From positions 62,001 through 126,000 of the forward strand of contig SVOC01000003.1 of assembly GCA_015066625.1 (NCBI GenBank): 64,000 bases of DNA, written 5' to 3'. The notes under the pieces were generated by a model. That model saw nothing but the letters and a program-made list of their open reading frames with translations, did no database searches and was not told where the DNA came from. Positions 1 to 9,177 of this stretch are shown in pieces (within the stretch, counting starts at the first letter, position 1; each line of letters starts with the position of its first letter). This DNA comes from Oscillospiraceae bacterium. GTDB lineage: Bacteria > Bacillota > Clostridia > Oscillospirales > Acutalibacteraceae. The translations under genes and the position numbers were made by a program.

Positions 1-188
1 TTGCAGAGCTTAAAGCAAAAATGCTTGGCGGCGTTACCCTTAAAGCAAACGATAATTTTGACGGCGGCTTCCGTATTGCCGTCAATAACGGTGCGGTTTA
101 CTATGATTATTCCGCCGAGGCTGTTACCGATATGCTTTCGGCTTATCTCAGCCCCGTGGTTGCCGCACTTCTGAAAGAGGCTGAATAA
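1..188 (+). CDS. ntpE: V-type ATP synthase subunit E, C-terminal fragment
   Basis: This is the 3' end of a gene that begins before the window; codons run in frame from base 3 to a TAA at 186-188. The roughly 61 visible residues have a glycine-rich beta stretch (DNFDGGFRIAVNNG) and end in a helix, matching the C-terminal domain of V/A-ATPase subunit E. Subunit E forms the peripheral stalk that ties the catalytic A/B head to the membrane sector. The next gene starts 2 bases after the stop and the following ones are ATPase subunits, so it is the upstream-most visible member of that operon. The assignment rests on this short tail and on position. Confidence 0.75.
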   Translation, partial: AELKAKMLGGVTLKANDNFDGGFRIAVNNGAVYYDYSAEAVTDMLSAYLSPVVAALLKEAE

Positions 189-189
189 T

Positions 190-747
190 ATGGCTGAATA
201 TTATCTCATATCTCAATTACCGTCACTTGACGGAATTAACGAAAATACACCTATCCCCATAACATCCGAAAGATTTGAGGAGCTTTGCCTCAGGTTTCTC
301 GGCAAAAAAGCGCAGACGGAATTTTCAAAGCTGACTCTTGCACCGCCGAGAATTCCCCAAAAATCATCCTCACCGCTGGTTGAAAGGTGGAATGAGGGCG
401 AGAGGAATCTTCGCCTTGCACTGGCAAAACTCCGTGCCGAAAAAATGAATAAGAATTTTGACGGGGATGTTCAATCTTTATCTCCCGTGCTTTTGCAGGC
501 GGTACGCACGGCGGCTGAAAGCGAAAGCCCTATGGAGGCGGAAAAATTTCTCAATAAATACCGTCTTGATTTTCTTGAAACTCTCAGACCCGCGGATTCA
601 TTTTCTCAGGAATTTGTGTTTTATTACGGGCTGAAGCTGAAACTCATTGAGCGCATAAGAAAATTTGATACGGAAAGCGGAGAAGCCGCATACAGAAATA
701 TTTATAACTCCATTATGAATGGTGAAAAAACGGAGGTTATACAATGA
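190..747 (+). CDS. DUF2764 family protein of the V-ATPase operon
   Basis: The 185-residue protein begins MAEYYLISQLPSLDG, the typical opening of the DUF2764 family. Members sit between the E and A genes in V-ATPase operons of chlamydiae, spirochaetes and Bacteroidetes. It has no membrane segment and is largely helical with many charged residues. No enzymatic motif is visible. In operons of this layout it occupies the place where subunit C is found in other V-ATPase operons, so a structural stalk role is a reasonable inference but not shown. The start follows the E stop by one base, and its own stop overlaps the A start (ATGA at 744-747), which suggests translational coupling. Confidence 0.8.
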   Translation: MAEYYLISQLPSLDGINENTPIPITSERFEELCLRFLGKKAQTEFSKLTLAPPRIPQKSSSPLVERWNEGERNLRLALAKLRAEKMNKNFDGDVQSLSPVLLQAVRTAAESESPMEAEKFLNKYRLDFLETLRPADSFSQEFVFYYGLKLKLIERIRKFDTESGEAAYRNIYNSIMNGEKTEVIQ

Positions 748-2513
748 CCGAAAACAAAGGTAAGGTAGTAAGCGTTAACGGCAACCTTGTATCCGTAAGG
801 TTTGACGGCAATGTTTCAATGAACGAAATCTGCTATGTTAACGTTGACGATACAAAACTCAAAAGCGAGGTTATCCGTATCCGCGGCAACATCGCACAGA
901 TACAGGTTTATGAAATGACAGGGGGCATAAAGTGCGGCGATGATGTTGAATTCACGGGCGAAATGCTTTCCGCACAGCTTGGTCCCGGTCTGCTGGGTCA
1001 GGTTTATGACGGCCTTCAGAATCCTCTGCCCGTTCTTGCAGAGCAGGCAGGCTGGTTCCTTGAAAGAGGAATTTATGCCGACGGTCTTAATGCCGAAAAG
1101 AAGTGGGAATTCACTCCCGCCGCAAAGGTCGGCGATACTCTCCGTGCAGGCGAATATTTCGGCACCGTTCCCGAAGGACCTTTTACCCATAAAATTTTTG
1201 TTCCCTTCAATCTTCTCGGTACCTATACGCTGAAGTCAATTGCAGATAAGGGTGAATACACCGTAAATGAAACCGTTGCGGTTCTTGCGGATGAAAGAGG
1301 CAGAGAAATTCCCGTTTCAATGTCATTCAAGTGGCCCGTAAAGAGGGCTGTCAGATGCTACAGCGAAAGGCTTGCACCTGTTGAAACAATGGAAACAAAG
1401 GTGCGTCTTATCGATTCATTCTTCCCCGTTGCAAAGGGCGGAACCTACTGCACACCCGGTCCCTTCGGCGCAGGCAAAACCGTTTTGCAGCATACAACCT
1501 CAAAGTATGCGGATGTTGATATCGTTATCATTGCCGCCTGCGGTGAGCGTGCAGGTGAGGTTGTTGAAACAATAACCGAATTCCCCGAGCTTACCGACCC
1601 GAAAACAGGCCGTTCCCTTATGGAACGCACCATCATTATATGTAATACTTCTTCAATGCCCGTTGCATCCCGTGAAGCATCGGTTTATACCTCGGTGACT
1701 CTTGCGGAGTATTACCGTCAGATGGGTCTTAATGTTCTTCTTCTTGCGGATTCAACATCCCGTTGGGCGCAGGCACTGCGTGAAATGTCGGGCAGACTTG
1801 AAGAAATCCCCGGCGAAGAAGCATTCCCCGCATACCTTGAATCATATATTGCCGCTTTCTTTGAAAGAGCAGGCTGTGTTCTTCTTCCCGACGGAAGCAA
1901 GGGCTCCGTTACAATCGGCGGCACCGTTTCTCCCGCAGGCGGTAACTTTGAAGAGCCCGTAACTCAGGCAACCCTCAAGGTTGTAGGCGCATTCCACGGT
2001 CTTTCCCGTGAACGCTCCGATGCGAGAAAATATCCCGCAATCGACCCGCTGATTTCCTGGTCAAAATACAAGACCGTTACGGATTCCGCAAAGTCGGCTT
2101 TCTGTAAGAATATTCTTCTTCACGGCGACGAAATCGGCTCAATGATGAAGGTTGTGGGTGAAGAAGGCACAAGCTTTGAAGACTATGTTATCTATCTTAA
2201 ATCCGAAATGCTTGATTCCGTTTATCTTCAGCAGAATTCCTTTGACCTTGTTGATGCAAACTGCACCAAGGAGCGTCAGCGTTATGTTACGGATAAGCTG
2301 ATATATGTGCTGGGCAGTGAATATACCCTTGATGATAAAGACGGTGCAAGAAGCTACTTCAACCGTATGCGTCAGAAATTCATCGACTGGAATTATACGG
2401 AATTCCAAAGTGAAGCTTTTGCAAAGGCAGAGGCTGAAATCGACACAATGTATGCCGAGGGTCAGGGCAGCTTAAGCCGCGAGGCAGAGCTTTTGTTAAA
2501 GGACGGTGAGTGA
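744..2513 (+). CDS. ntpA: V-type ATP synthase catalytic subunit A
   Basis: The 589-residue protein is the catalytic nucleotide-binding subunit of the V1/A1 head, full length for the family. The Walker A loop GPFGAGKT is present near residue 240, followed by the Walker B region ([17 protein letters not shown]) and the conserved [15 protein letters not shown] segment. The N-terminal beta barrel and the non-homologous insertion typical of A subunits precede the P-loop. GGAGG lies eight bases before the ATG, which overlaps the preceding stop. The GTG start of subunit B overlaps its TGA, so A and B are probably coupled for equal synthesis. Confidence 0.96.
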   Translation: MTENKGKVVSVNGNLVSVRFDGNVSMNEICYVNVDDTKLKSEVIRIRGNIAQIQVYEMTGGIKCGDDVEFTGEMLSAQLGPGLLGQVYDGLQNPLPVLAEQAGWFLERGIYADGLNAEKKWEFTPAAKVGDTLRAGEYFGTVPEGPFTHKIFVPFNLLGTYTLKSIADKGEYTVNETVAVLADERGREIPVSMSFKWPVKRAVRCYSERLAPVETMETKVRLIDSFFPVAKGGTYCTPGPFGAGKTVLQHTTSKYADVDIVIIAACGERAGEVVETITEFPELTDPKTGRSLMERTIIICNTSSMPVASREASVYTSVTLAEYYRQMGLNVLLLADSTSRWAQALREMSGRLEEIPGEEAFPAYLESYIAAFFERAGCVLLPDGSKGSVTIGGTVSPAGGNFEEPVTQATLKVVGAFHGLSRERSDARKYPAIDPLISWSKYKTVTDSAKSAFCKNILLHGDEIGSMMKVVGEEGTSFEDYVIYLKSEMLDSVYLQQNSFDLVDANCTKERQRYVTDKLIYVLGSEYTLDDKDGARSYFNRMRQKFIDWNYTEFQSEAFAKAEAEIDTMYAEGQGSLSREAELLLKDGE

Positions 2514-3811
2514 TAATGAATAAAGTTTTCAACAGAATAGAATCCATTACGGGTAACGTTATCACCGTCAGGGCAGAGGGTGTCAGATACCGCGAGCTTG
2601 CGCAGATTAACACCCGTTTCGGCAAATCTCTTGCCGAGGTCAACAAAATCGACGGCGATATTGTTTCACTGCAGGTTTTTGCGGGCGGTCAGGGTATTTC
2701 AACAGGTGACGAAGTCCGTTTTCTCGGTCATGAAATGCGTGTTTCGTTCAGTGAAGACCTGCTGGGCAGAATTTTTAACGGTTCGGGCGAGCCCAGGGAT
2801 AAAGGCCCCGCACTTACCGATAATATGAAGCTCATCGGCGGACCTTCCGTTAACCCCACAAAGCGTATTCTGGCAAACCGTATGATGAGAACAAATATCC
2901 CCATGATTGATATGTTCAACACTCTTGTTGTTTCTCAGAAGCTTCCCATATTCTCCATTTCGGGCGAGCCCTATAATCAGCTTCTTGCAAGAATTGCCCT
3001 GCAGGCTGAGGCGGATGTTATCGTTCTCGGCGGTATGGGTCTTAAATACGACGACTTCCTCTATTTCAAAGAAGAGCTTTCAAACGGCGGAGCTTTAAGC
3101 AAAACGGTTATGTTCATTCATACCGCATCCGACCCCACCGTTGAATGTATGATGATTCCCGATATGGCGCTTGCGGTTGCAGAGCAGTTTGCATTGCAGA
3201 ATAAGGATGTTCTCGTTCTTCTTACCGATATGACAAACTTTGCAGACGCAATGAAAGAAATCGCCATCACTCAGGAACAGGTTCCCTCAAACCGAGGCTA
3301 TCCCGGCGACCTTTATTCACAGCTTGCTTCACGCTATGAAAAGGCGGTTGACTTTGACGATTCGGGCTCCGTTACCGTTCTTGCCGTAACAACAATGCCC
3401 GGCGACGATGTTACTCATCCCGTTCCCGATAACACGGGCTACATCACCGAGGGTCAGTATTACCTCAAAGGCGGACGCATTGAACCCTTCGGTTCACTTT
3501 CACGACTCAAGCAGAATGTCAACGGCAAAACGAGAAAAGACCACCGTGCTCTTATGGATGCAATGATCCGTATGTATTCTTCATATAAAGAGACTCTTGA
3601 AAAGAAGAATATGGGCTTTGCAATGACACGCTGGGACGAAAAGCTTCTCAAATACGGTCAGCTTTTCGAAAATGAGCTTATGGACCTTTCGGTTAATCTT
3701 TCTCTTGAAGAAGCCCTTGACCTGGGCTGGAAAATCCTTGCGGAATGCTTTGAAAAGGATGAAACAGGCATCAAATCCGACCTTACCGATGAGTTTTGGT
3801 ACAATAAGTAA
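2510..3811 (+). CDS. ntpB: V-type ATP synthase subunit B
   Basis: The 433-residue protein is the non-catalytic nucleotide-binding subunit that alternates with A in the head hexamer. It has the N-terminal barrel, the segment [15 protein letters not shown], and [13 protein letters not shown] where A subunits have a P-loop, so the Walker lysine is absent as expected for B. The arginine-finger region near [13 protein letters not shown] is conserved. Two starts are possible: GTG at 2510, six bases after AAAGGA, or ATG at 2516; the sequence does not decide. It is followed 11 bases later by subunit D. Confidence 0.95.
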   Translation: MIMNKVFNRIESITGNVITVRAEGVRYRELAQINTRFGKSLAEVNKIDGDIVSLQVFAGGQGISTGDEVRFLGHEMRVSFSEDLLGRIFNGSGEPRDKGPALTDNMKLIGGPSVNPTKRILANRMMRTNIPMIDMFNTLVVSQKLPIFSISGEPYNQLLARIALQAEADVIVLGGMGLKYDDFLYFKEELSNGGALSKTVMFIHTASDPTVECMMIPDMALAVAEQFALQNKDVLVLLTDMTNFADAMKEIAITQEQVPSNRGYPGDLYSQLASRYEKAVDFDDSGSVTVLAVTTMPGDDVTHPVPDNTGYITEGQYYLKGGRIEPFGSLSRLKQNVNGKTRKDHRALMDAMIRMYSSYKETLEKKNMGFAMTRWDEKLLKYGQLFENELMDLSVNLSLEEALDLGWKILAECFEKDETGIKSDLTDEFWYNK

Positions 3812-3822
3812 GGGGGATTGAA

Positions 3823-4455
3823 GTGGCAAAAATCAAACTGACTAAAAATGAGTTGAAGATACAGAAGGATGCCCTCAAAATGTATCGGAGATATTTGCCT
3901 ACTCTGACACTCAAAAAACAGCAGCTTCAGGCTGAAATACGCACCATTGAAGCAAAAGCGGAAGCGGTAAGAAAAGAGAGAGAAAACCTTGAAAAAGGCT
4001 TTGCCTCCTGGATTGCCGTTTTCAGCGAAACGGAAGCCTTCCCCGAGGGGATAATTTCCGTAAGGAATATCCGTAAGGGTACGGGAAACATAGCAGGCGT
4101 TGCCATTCCCGTCTACGAAGGTGCGGATTTCTCACGGGGCGATTACGATTTATACGAAACTCCGCTGTGGGTTGATATAGCCGCAAACCATATGGAAAAG
4201 GCGATGTCACTTGACCTTGAGGCGGAGGTGTTGGATGAGCAGGTAAGGCTTCTCGGGCAGGAGCTTCGCGCAACCTCGCAGAGAGTCAACCTGTTTGAAA
4301 AGGTGAAAATCCCCGAAACAGAGGAAAATATCAAAAAAATCTCAATTTATATGGCGGACCAGCAGGTAAGTGCCGTTGTCCGCTCAAAAATTTCAAAACG
4401 CAAAATTGCGGCACGCAATGAAATATCTTCGGAAACGGAGGTGTGGTCATTATGA
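3823..4455 (+). CDS. ntpD: V-type ATP synthase subunit D (central stalk)
   Basis: The 210-residue protein matches the length of V/A-ATPase subunit D, the coiled-coil rotor shaft inside the A3B3 head. The N-terminal helix (KIKLTKNELKIQKDALKMYRRYLPTLTLKKQQLQ) and the C-terminal RVNLFEKVKIPETEENIKKI region are characteristic. It starts with GTG after an AGGGGG site. Its TGA overlaps the ATG of subunit I. In this operon type no separate gene for subunit F is seen next to it. Confidence 0.93.
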   Translation: MAKIKLTKNELKIQKDALKMYRRYLPTLTLKKQQLQAEIRTIEAKAEAVRKERENLEKGFASWIAVFSETEAFPEGIISVRNIRKGTGNIAGVAIPVYEGADFSRGDYDLYETPLWVDIAANHMEKAMSLDLEAEVLDEQVRLLGQELRATSQRVNLFEKVKIPETEENIKKISIYMADQQVSAVVRSKISKRKIAARNEISSETEVWSL

Positions 4456-6362
4456 TAGTGCCTATGAAAAAGGTTTCTCTCATAATTACGGGAGATAAAA
4501 AATCCGATACCCTCAAAAAACTCCGTAAGCTGGGTATTCTTCACATCGAAGCACTTGAAGGCTCGGGCAAAAAGCTTGAAAAGCTCAAAGAGAAAACCGC
4601 TTTGCTTGAAAGTGCGCTTTTCAGCATATCGGAGAAGAAAAGCAAAAAGACGGAAGCTCAGAGCATCGATATTACCCGTGCGGAGGAAATAGCAAAAGAA
4701 ATCGCTTCTCTCGAAGAAGAAAAAAAGCTTTGTTCGGCACGGAAAACCACTCTCGCCGCAGAGCTTGACCGGCTTTCTGCCTGGGGCGAAATTGACCCCG
4801 AAAAGCTTGGCAATCTTGCGGGAAAGGGCGTTGACCTTGCTCTTTACGAAATGCCCGTATCCGAATACGGAAATCTGGGAGAAAAGGCAAAAACCCTGCC
4901 TTTGCAGAAAACAAAAACATCAGTGAAATTCCTGCTGATAAAATCGGGAACGGAAGATGAAATCATCGATTCTCTTAAAGCATACCGCTTTGAAATGCCC
5001 GAAGCATCAACGGCTGAAATGAAGCTTGAAGCCGAAAAACTTGACGGCAGAATCAAAGAGATTGACGAAAAAATTTCTTCATACGCAGGCTGTGCCGACG
5101 GTATCAAAAAGGCAGTCAAAGCCTGCGGAAAAGAGATTGAGTTTGAGATTTATGCAAGCGGTATGGCAAACGAAAATCTTTCCGACGTAACCGTTTCGTA
5201 TTTCACGGGCTATGTTGAAGAAGAGAATCTTGACCGCCTGAAACAGACCGCAAAAGAAAATTCCTGGGGACTTATTGCACAAGACCCCACGGAAGAGGAT
5301 AATGTTCCCACCAAGCTTAAGAATAACAAATTCGTAAGCCTTATCTATCCGCTGACCGATTTCCTCGGCACTGTGCCCGGATATTTTGAATATGATATTT
5401 CCGGCTGGTTCCTGGGCTTCATTCTTATTTTCTTCGGAATCATTTTCGGCGACGGCGGCTACGGACTTCTCATTTCAGCGGTTACGGGAATCCTGATTGC
5501 CAAAACACTTGCATCAAAAAAGAAGGTTCCTCCTGCATTTTTGCTTATCGGGCTTTTCGGGCTTTCCACAATTCTCTGGGGAACCCTGACCTGCACCTGG
5601 TTCGGTCTTTCACCCGAAATGCTGCCGGAGTGGCTTCAGAAATTATCCGTTCCCGTTATCTCCAATGTTTATGCGGATAAAATATGGTATCCCTTCTGGA
5701 CAAACGGGGAATACGGGCTCACAACCGCACAGAATCTGCAGATTTTCTGCTTCTCGCTGGCGCTTGTTCAGCTTACGGCGGCGCATATAAAGGTTGCCGC
5801 ACGCAACAGAAAATCACTTAAAATTCTGGGTGATATAGGCTCAATAATGCAGCTTATGGGCATCTTCTATGTGGTGCTCAGCTTCGTTGTAAATGCGCAG
5901 GTTTTCCCGTTCGGTCTTGTAATCGGCGGTGTTCCCGTGGGTACGGCTGCGCTTGTGATGGTTATTGCAGGCTTCGTTATGAGCTTCGTGTTCTCAAATT
6001 ACGAAGGCAATATCGTCAAATCAATCCTTGCAAGCCTTAAAAACATTGTTTCCGTTCTTCTGGGCGTTGTCAATGTTTTCTCGGATATCGTTTCTTATAT
6101 CCGCCTTTGGGCGGTAGGTCTTGCAGGTGCGGCAATCTCCGCCACCGTCAATGAACTTGCAAGCCCCTTGCTGGGTAACTTCCTGTTTATGATAATTGCC
6201 ATTGTGCTTCTCGTGTTCGGTCACGGACTCAATATGATACTGAATGTTCTTTCGGTTATCGTTCACGGAATACGACTCAACACACTGGAATTTTCATCAC
6301 ATCTTGATATGTCCTGGAGCGGACATAAATTCAGCCCCTTTGAAGAACAAATTGAAAATTAA
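4452..6362 (+). CDS. ntpI: V-type ATP synthase subunit I (a-type membrane subunit)
   Basis: The 636-residue protein is the a/I subunit that provides the ion half-channels next to the rotor ring. The N-terminal half is cytoplasmic, rich in heptads and charged residues. The C-terminal half, from about residue 300, has seven or so membrane segments, including the ...FGIIFGDGGYGLL region and the late helix ...SYIRLWAVGLAGAAIS that carries the essential arginine. ATG at 4452 is preferred over the GTG nine bases upstream because GGAGGTG lies eight bases before it and it overlaps the D stop. Subunit K follows after an AAGGAG site placed on the stop codon. Confidence 0.95.
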   Translation: MIVPMKKVSLIITGDKKSDTLKKLRKLGILHIEALEGSGKKLEKLKEKTALLESALFSISEKKSKKTEAQSIDITRAEEIAKEIASLEEEKKLCSARKTTLAAELDRLSAWGEIDPEKLGNLAGKGVDLALYEMPVSEYGNLGEKAKTLPLQKTKTSVKFLLIKSGTEDEIIDSLKAYRFEMPEASTAEMKLEAEKLDGRIKEIDEKISSYAGCADGIKKAVKACGKEIEFEIYASGMANENLSDVTVSYFTGYVEEENLDRLKQTAKENSWGLIAQDPTEEDNVPTKLKNNKFVSLIYPLTDFLGTVPGYFEYDISGWFLGFILIFFGIIFGDGGYGLLISAVTGILIAKTLASKKKVPPAFLLIGLFGLSTILWGTLTCTWFGLSPEMLPEWLQKLSVPVISNVYADKIWYPFWTNGEYGLTTAQNLQIFCFSLALVQLTAAHIKVAARNRKSLKILGDIGSIMQLMGIFYVVLSFVVNAQVFPFGLVIGGVPVGTAALVMVIAGFVMSFVFSNYEGNIVKSILASLKNIVSVLLGVVNVFSDIVSYIRLWAVGLAGAAISATVNELASPLLGNFLFMIIAIVLLVFGHGLNMILNVLSVIVHGIRLNTLEFSSHLDMSWSGHKFSPFEEQIEN

Positions 6363-6373
6363 GGAGAATAGTT

Positions 6374-6799
6374 ATGAATTTAGGATTATTAGCAACAGCT
6401 CTGGCAATGGGTATTGCCGCAACAGGTTCCGCAATCGGTATCGGTATCGCAGGTCAGGCATCAATCGGCGCCTGGAAAAAGTGCTATATGAGCAATAAGG
6501 CAGCGCCCTTCATCCTTACCGTTTTTGCAGGTGCTCCTCTTACACAGACAATCTACGGCTTCCTTCTTATGCAGCAGATGAACGGCGCAGACAAAGACCC
6601 CGCATTCCTTTTCGGTCTGGGTATCGCATCGGGTATTGCAATGGCGGTTTCAGCCGTTGTTCAGGGTAAGGCAGGTGCCGCAGGCGCAGATGCTCTTGCA
6701 GAAACAGGCAAAGGCTTCTCACAGTACATCACCGTTGTAGGTCTTTGCGAAACGGTTGCACTTTTCGCACTTGTATTCAGCATGGTTGCTCTCGGATAA
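6374..6799 (+). CDS. ntpK: V-type ATP synthase proteolipid subunit K
   Basis: The 141-residue, four-helix protein is the rotor-ring proteolipid, made of two fused hairpins. The ion-carrying glutamate is E126 in GLCETVALF of helix 4. The equivalent place in helix 2 has glutamine (APLTQTIYG), so there is one carboxylate per four helices, as in true V-type rings. T57, Q58, Q97 and E126 line up by spacing with Na+-binding residues of Enterococcus hirae NtpK. It is the last gene of the operon and is followed by a strong terminator. Confidence 0.95.
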   Translation: MNLGLLATALAMGIAATGSAIGIGIAGQASIGAWKKCYMSNKAAPFILTVFAGAPLTQTIYGFLLMQQMNGADKDPAFLFGLGIASGIAMAVSAVVQGKAGAAGADALAETGKGFSQYITVVGLCETVALFALVFSMVALG

Positions 6800-6818
6800 T
6801 TTATTTTTATATGATTAA

Positions 6819-6848
6819 ACCCCCTCTGCCTGAGGGGGTCATTTTTTA
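6819..6848 (+). terminator. Terminator after the V-ATPase operon
   Basis: An eight-base stem (ACCCCCTC at 6819-6826 with GAGGGGGT at 6832-6839) with a five-base loop is followed by a run of T. It ends the operon just before the convergent gene, whose stop lies in the T-run, so it could also serve the opposite strand. Confidence 0.85.
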
Positions 6849-7718
6849 TCTGAAATTTTCAATTTTTGCAATCATTTTTCTGCCGATTTGGGCGGCAAGT
6901 TTAAGTCCCGTTTCGGTTTCTTCGTAATTGAGGGAATCAAAGAAATGGTTGGTTTCAAGAGTGAAATCCCCTTTGTAATCAACATCCGCAAGGGCTTTTG
7001 CGATTTCGTCCCAGTTCATTTCGCTGAGCCCGGGGAGGGTGTGCATATCATCTCTGTAATCGTTATCGTGTATGTGCAGTGCACCCAGCCTTTTGCCCAG
7101 CACTCTTATGCAGTCCTGAGGCTCTCTGCCTGCCAGGGCGCAGTGCCCCGTATCAATGCAGGCGACAAACATTTCACTGCCCGTTTCGTCAACATACCTT
7201 GCGTGCTCATATGGGTTACTGCATATGCTTCCCCGTGTGGTGCCGACCCTTTTATCCTTGTACCACATATTTTCACAGGCAAGCTTTACTCCGTATTCTT
7301 CCGCATAGGGGAGAAGTGCTCTGAAATATTTCACGTTACGCTCAAAAATAATATCCTCATTGCCGATGTATTCGCCCGTGCCTACAGGATGCACCACAAG
7401 GGTCTTAATTCCCATAAGTCCTGCAATTTCAATGACTTTTTGGTTCTTTTCAAGCAGAAGTCTGTGGGATTCTTCACGGGTTTCGGCAGGGATATATGTC
7501 AGCGCATGTGCCTGATTGAAACAGACGCCGCTTTTCTTTGCTGTTTCGCAAAGCAGAGCAATGTATTCCTTGTATCTGTCGGAGTTTAAAGGATGGTTTT
7601 TGTTTTTGATCAGTGACATTGAATAATCAACCGCATCAAAGCCTGCCTTTGCAATCACTTCAATTGCTTCTGCTTCGCCGAAATCCGAAGCGCATTTTAT
7701 TGTCTGAGATAAAATCAT
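6846..7718 (-). CDS. Sugar phosphate isomerase/epimerase family protein (TIM barrel)
   Basis: The 290-residue protein belongs to the xylose isomerase-like / AP-endonuclease 2 TIM-barrel superfamily. Candidate metal ligands are visible in order: the glutamate in CENMWYKD, the DTGHC segment, the HIHDND segment, and the late glutamate in FTLETNHF. No signal peptide or membrane segment is present. The start is supported by AGGAGAT upstream. The substrate cannot be read from the sequence; related proteins act on tagatose, psicose, inosose or hydroxypyruvate. It is a lone gene convergent with the ATPase operon. Confidence 0.82.
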   Translation of the reverse strand: MILSQTIKCASDFGEAEAIEVIAKAGFDAVDYSMSLIKNKNHPLNSDRYKEYIALLCETAKKSGVCFNQAHALTYIPAETREESHRLLLEKNQKVIEIAGLMGIKTLVVHPVGTGEYIGNEDIIFERNVKYFRALLPYAEEYGVKLACENMWYKDKRVGTTRGSICSNPYEHARYVDETGSEMFVACIDTGHCALAGREPQDCIRVLGKRLGALHIHDNDYRDDMHTLPGLSEMNWDEIAKALADVDYKGDFTLETNHFFDSLNYEETETGLKLAAQIGRKMIAKIENFR

Positions 7719-7827
7719 ATTTAATCTCCTTATCCTTTAATATGTATATACTACCATTTTTAATTCTTTTGTCAATTTGTTTGCGGTTAAAAAATCACTT
7801 ACGGCAAATAATATTTCAGGTGATGAA

Positions 7828-9123
7828 ATGAATTATTTATGGGAAAATACAGTGACAACGCCTTCATTCCCTGCTCTTGAAGGCGATACGAAAACACAGG
7901 TACTGATTGTTGGCGGAGGTATGGCAGGCATTCTTACCGCGTATATGCTTGAGCGTGCAGGCATGGATTATCTTCTCATCGAAGCAAACAGAATATGCAG
8001 CGGTGTTACCGCAGGAACAACCGCAAAAATAACCTCACAGCACGGCCTGATTTACAACAAGCTTTTTGATATTCACGGTGCGGAATATGCTTATAAGTAT
8101 TGGCAGGCAAATGAGGCGGCGATTGACGAATACCGCAGGCTGTGCAGCATTGTCGAGTGCGGCTTTGAAGAAAAAAGCAATATTATTTATTCCGTCAGAG
8201 GCGGAAAACCCGTTGACGACGAACTGAATGTGCTCAAAAGATTGGGTATTCCTGCTTTTTATCGTGCGGAGGTTCCGCTTCCGTTAAAGGTCAGGGGTGC
8301 GGTTGAATTCAAAAATCAGGCGCAGTTCAATCCGCTCCGATTTGCCGCAGGTATTGCAAAGGGTCTGAATATACGGGAAAACACAAAAGCAGTTGAATTT
8401 GCGAAGAATACCGCCGTGACAAACCGCGGTGTGATTGAAGCGGATAAAATAATTATCGCAACCCATTTCCCCGTAATCAACAAGCACGGCGCATTCTTTG
8501 CAAAAATGTATCAGAACCGCTCTTATGTTATCGCCCTTGAAAACGGGCAGGATGTTGACGGAATGTATCTTGACGAAAACGAAAAGGGCTTTTCGTTCAG
8601 GAATTACGGAGGCTTGCTCCTGCTGGGCGGCGGCTCTCACAGAACCGGCGAAAACGGCGGCGGCTTTGCAGAGCTTGAAGCCTTTGCAGAGAAACGTTAT
8701 CCCGCCTCAAAGATAAAATACCGCTGGGCGGCGCAGGACTGCATAACCCTTGACGGCTCGGCATATGCAGGCGAATACGCAAGGAATGCCCGCAATCTTT
8801 TTACCGCAACGGGCTTCAATAAATGGGGTATGACTCTCTCAATGGTGTCTGCAATGATTCTCTGCGATGCAGTCACGGACAAAAGCAATCCTTACAGTGA
8901 AATCTTTTATCCGTCAAGAAAGCTTTATATTCCTCAGCTTGTGAGGAATATACGGGAGTCTGCACTGAATATTTTCACCTTTTCAAAGCCGAGGTGCCCT
9001 CATCTGGGCTGTGCACTGAAATGGAATGCCGCAGAGCATTCCTGGGATTGCCCCTGCCACGGCTCACGGTTTTCCGAAGACGGAAAGCTTCTGGATAATC
9101 CTGCAGAAAAGGATATTTTTTAA
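7828..9123 (+). CDS. FAD-dependent oxidoreductase with C-terminal Rieske [2Fe-2S] domain
   Basis: The 431-residue protein has an N-terminal dinucleotide fold (VLIVGGGMAGILTAYMLERAG) of the DAO/glycine oxidase type, then a C-terminal Rieske motif with C-P-H-L-G-C and C-P-C-H, the two Cys-His pairs that hold the cluster. This architecture is known from Bacillus YhfW-like proteins of unknown substrate. The chain stops soon after the second pair, in the usual final segment. ATG at 7828 is chosen because AGGTGA lies just before it; the upstream TTG-led extension has no such site. It has no signal peptide and stands alone after an AT-rich gap. Confidence 0.85.
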   Translation: MNYLWENTVTTPSFPALEGDTKTQVLIVGGGMAGILTAYMLERAGMDYLLIEANRICSGVTAGTTAKITSQHGLIYNKLFDIHGAEYAYKYWQANEAAIDEYRRLCSIVECGFEEKSNIIYSVRGGKPVDDELNVLKRLGIPAFYRAEVPLPLKVRGAVEFKNQAQFNPLRFAAGIAKGLNIRENTKAVEFAKNTAVTNRGVIEADKIIIATHFPVINKHGAFFAKMYQNRSYVIALENGQDVDGMYLDENEKGFSFRNYGGLLLLGGGSHRTGENGGGFAELEAFAEKRYPASKIKYRWAAQDCITLDGSAYAGEYARNARNLFTATGFNKWGMTLSMVSAMILCDAVTDKSNPYSEIFYPSRKLYIPQLVRNIRESALNIFTFSKPRCPHLGCALKWNAAEHSWDCPCHGSRFSEDGKLLDNPAEKDIF

Positions 9124-9131
9124 TATTCCTC

Positions 9132-9160
9132 TTTAAATTTATTCACCTCTGTTGTATAAT
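9132..9160 (+). promoter_or_regulatory. Sigma-A type promoter for the ADP-ribosylglycohydrolase gene
   Basis: TTTAAA at 9132-9137 and TATAAT at 9155-9160 are separated by 17 bases and lie just upstream of the ribosome binding site of the next gene. The -10 is perfect and the -35 is weak. Confidence 0.55.
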
Positions 9161-9177
9161 GTAGCAGGGGTGATTTT

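Noticed and set aside
6888-7589. Long plus-strand frame of 233 codons
   Set aside because: Antisense to the TIM-barrel isomerase gene, which has clear motifs and a ribosome binding site; the frame has neither.
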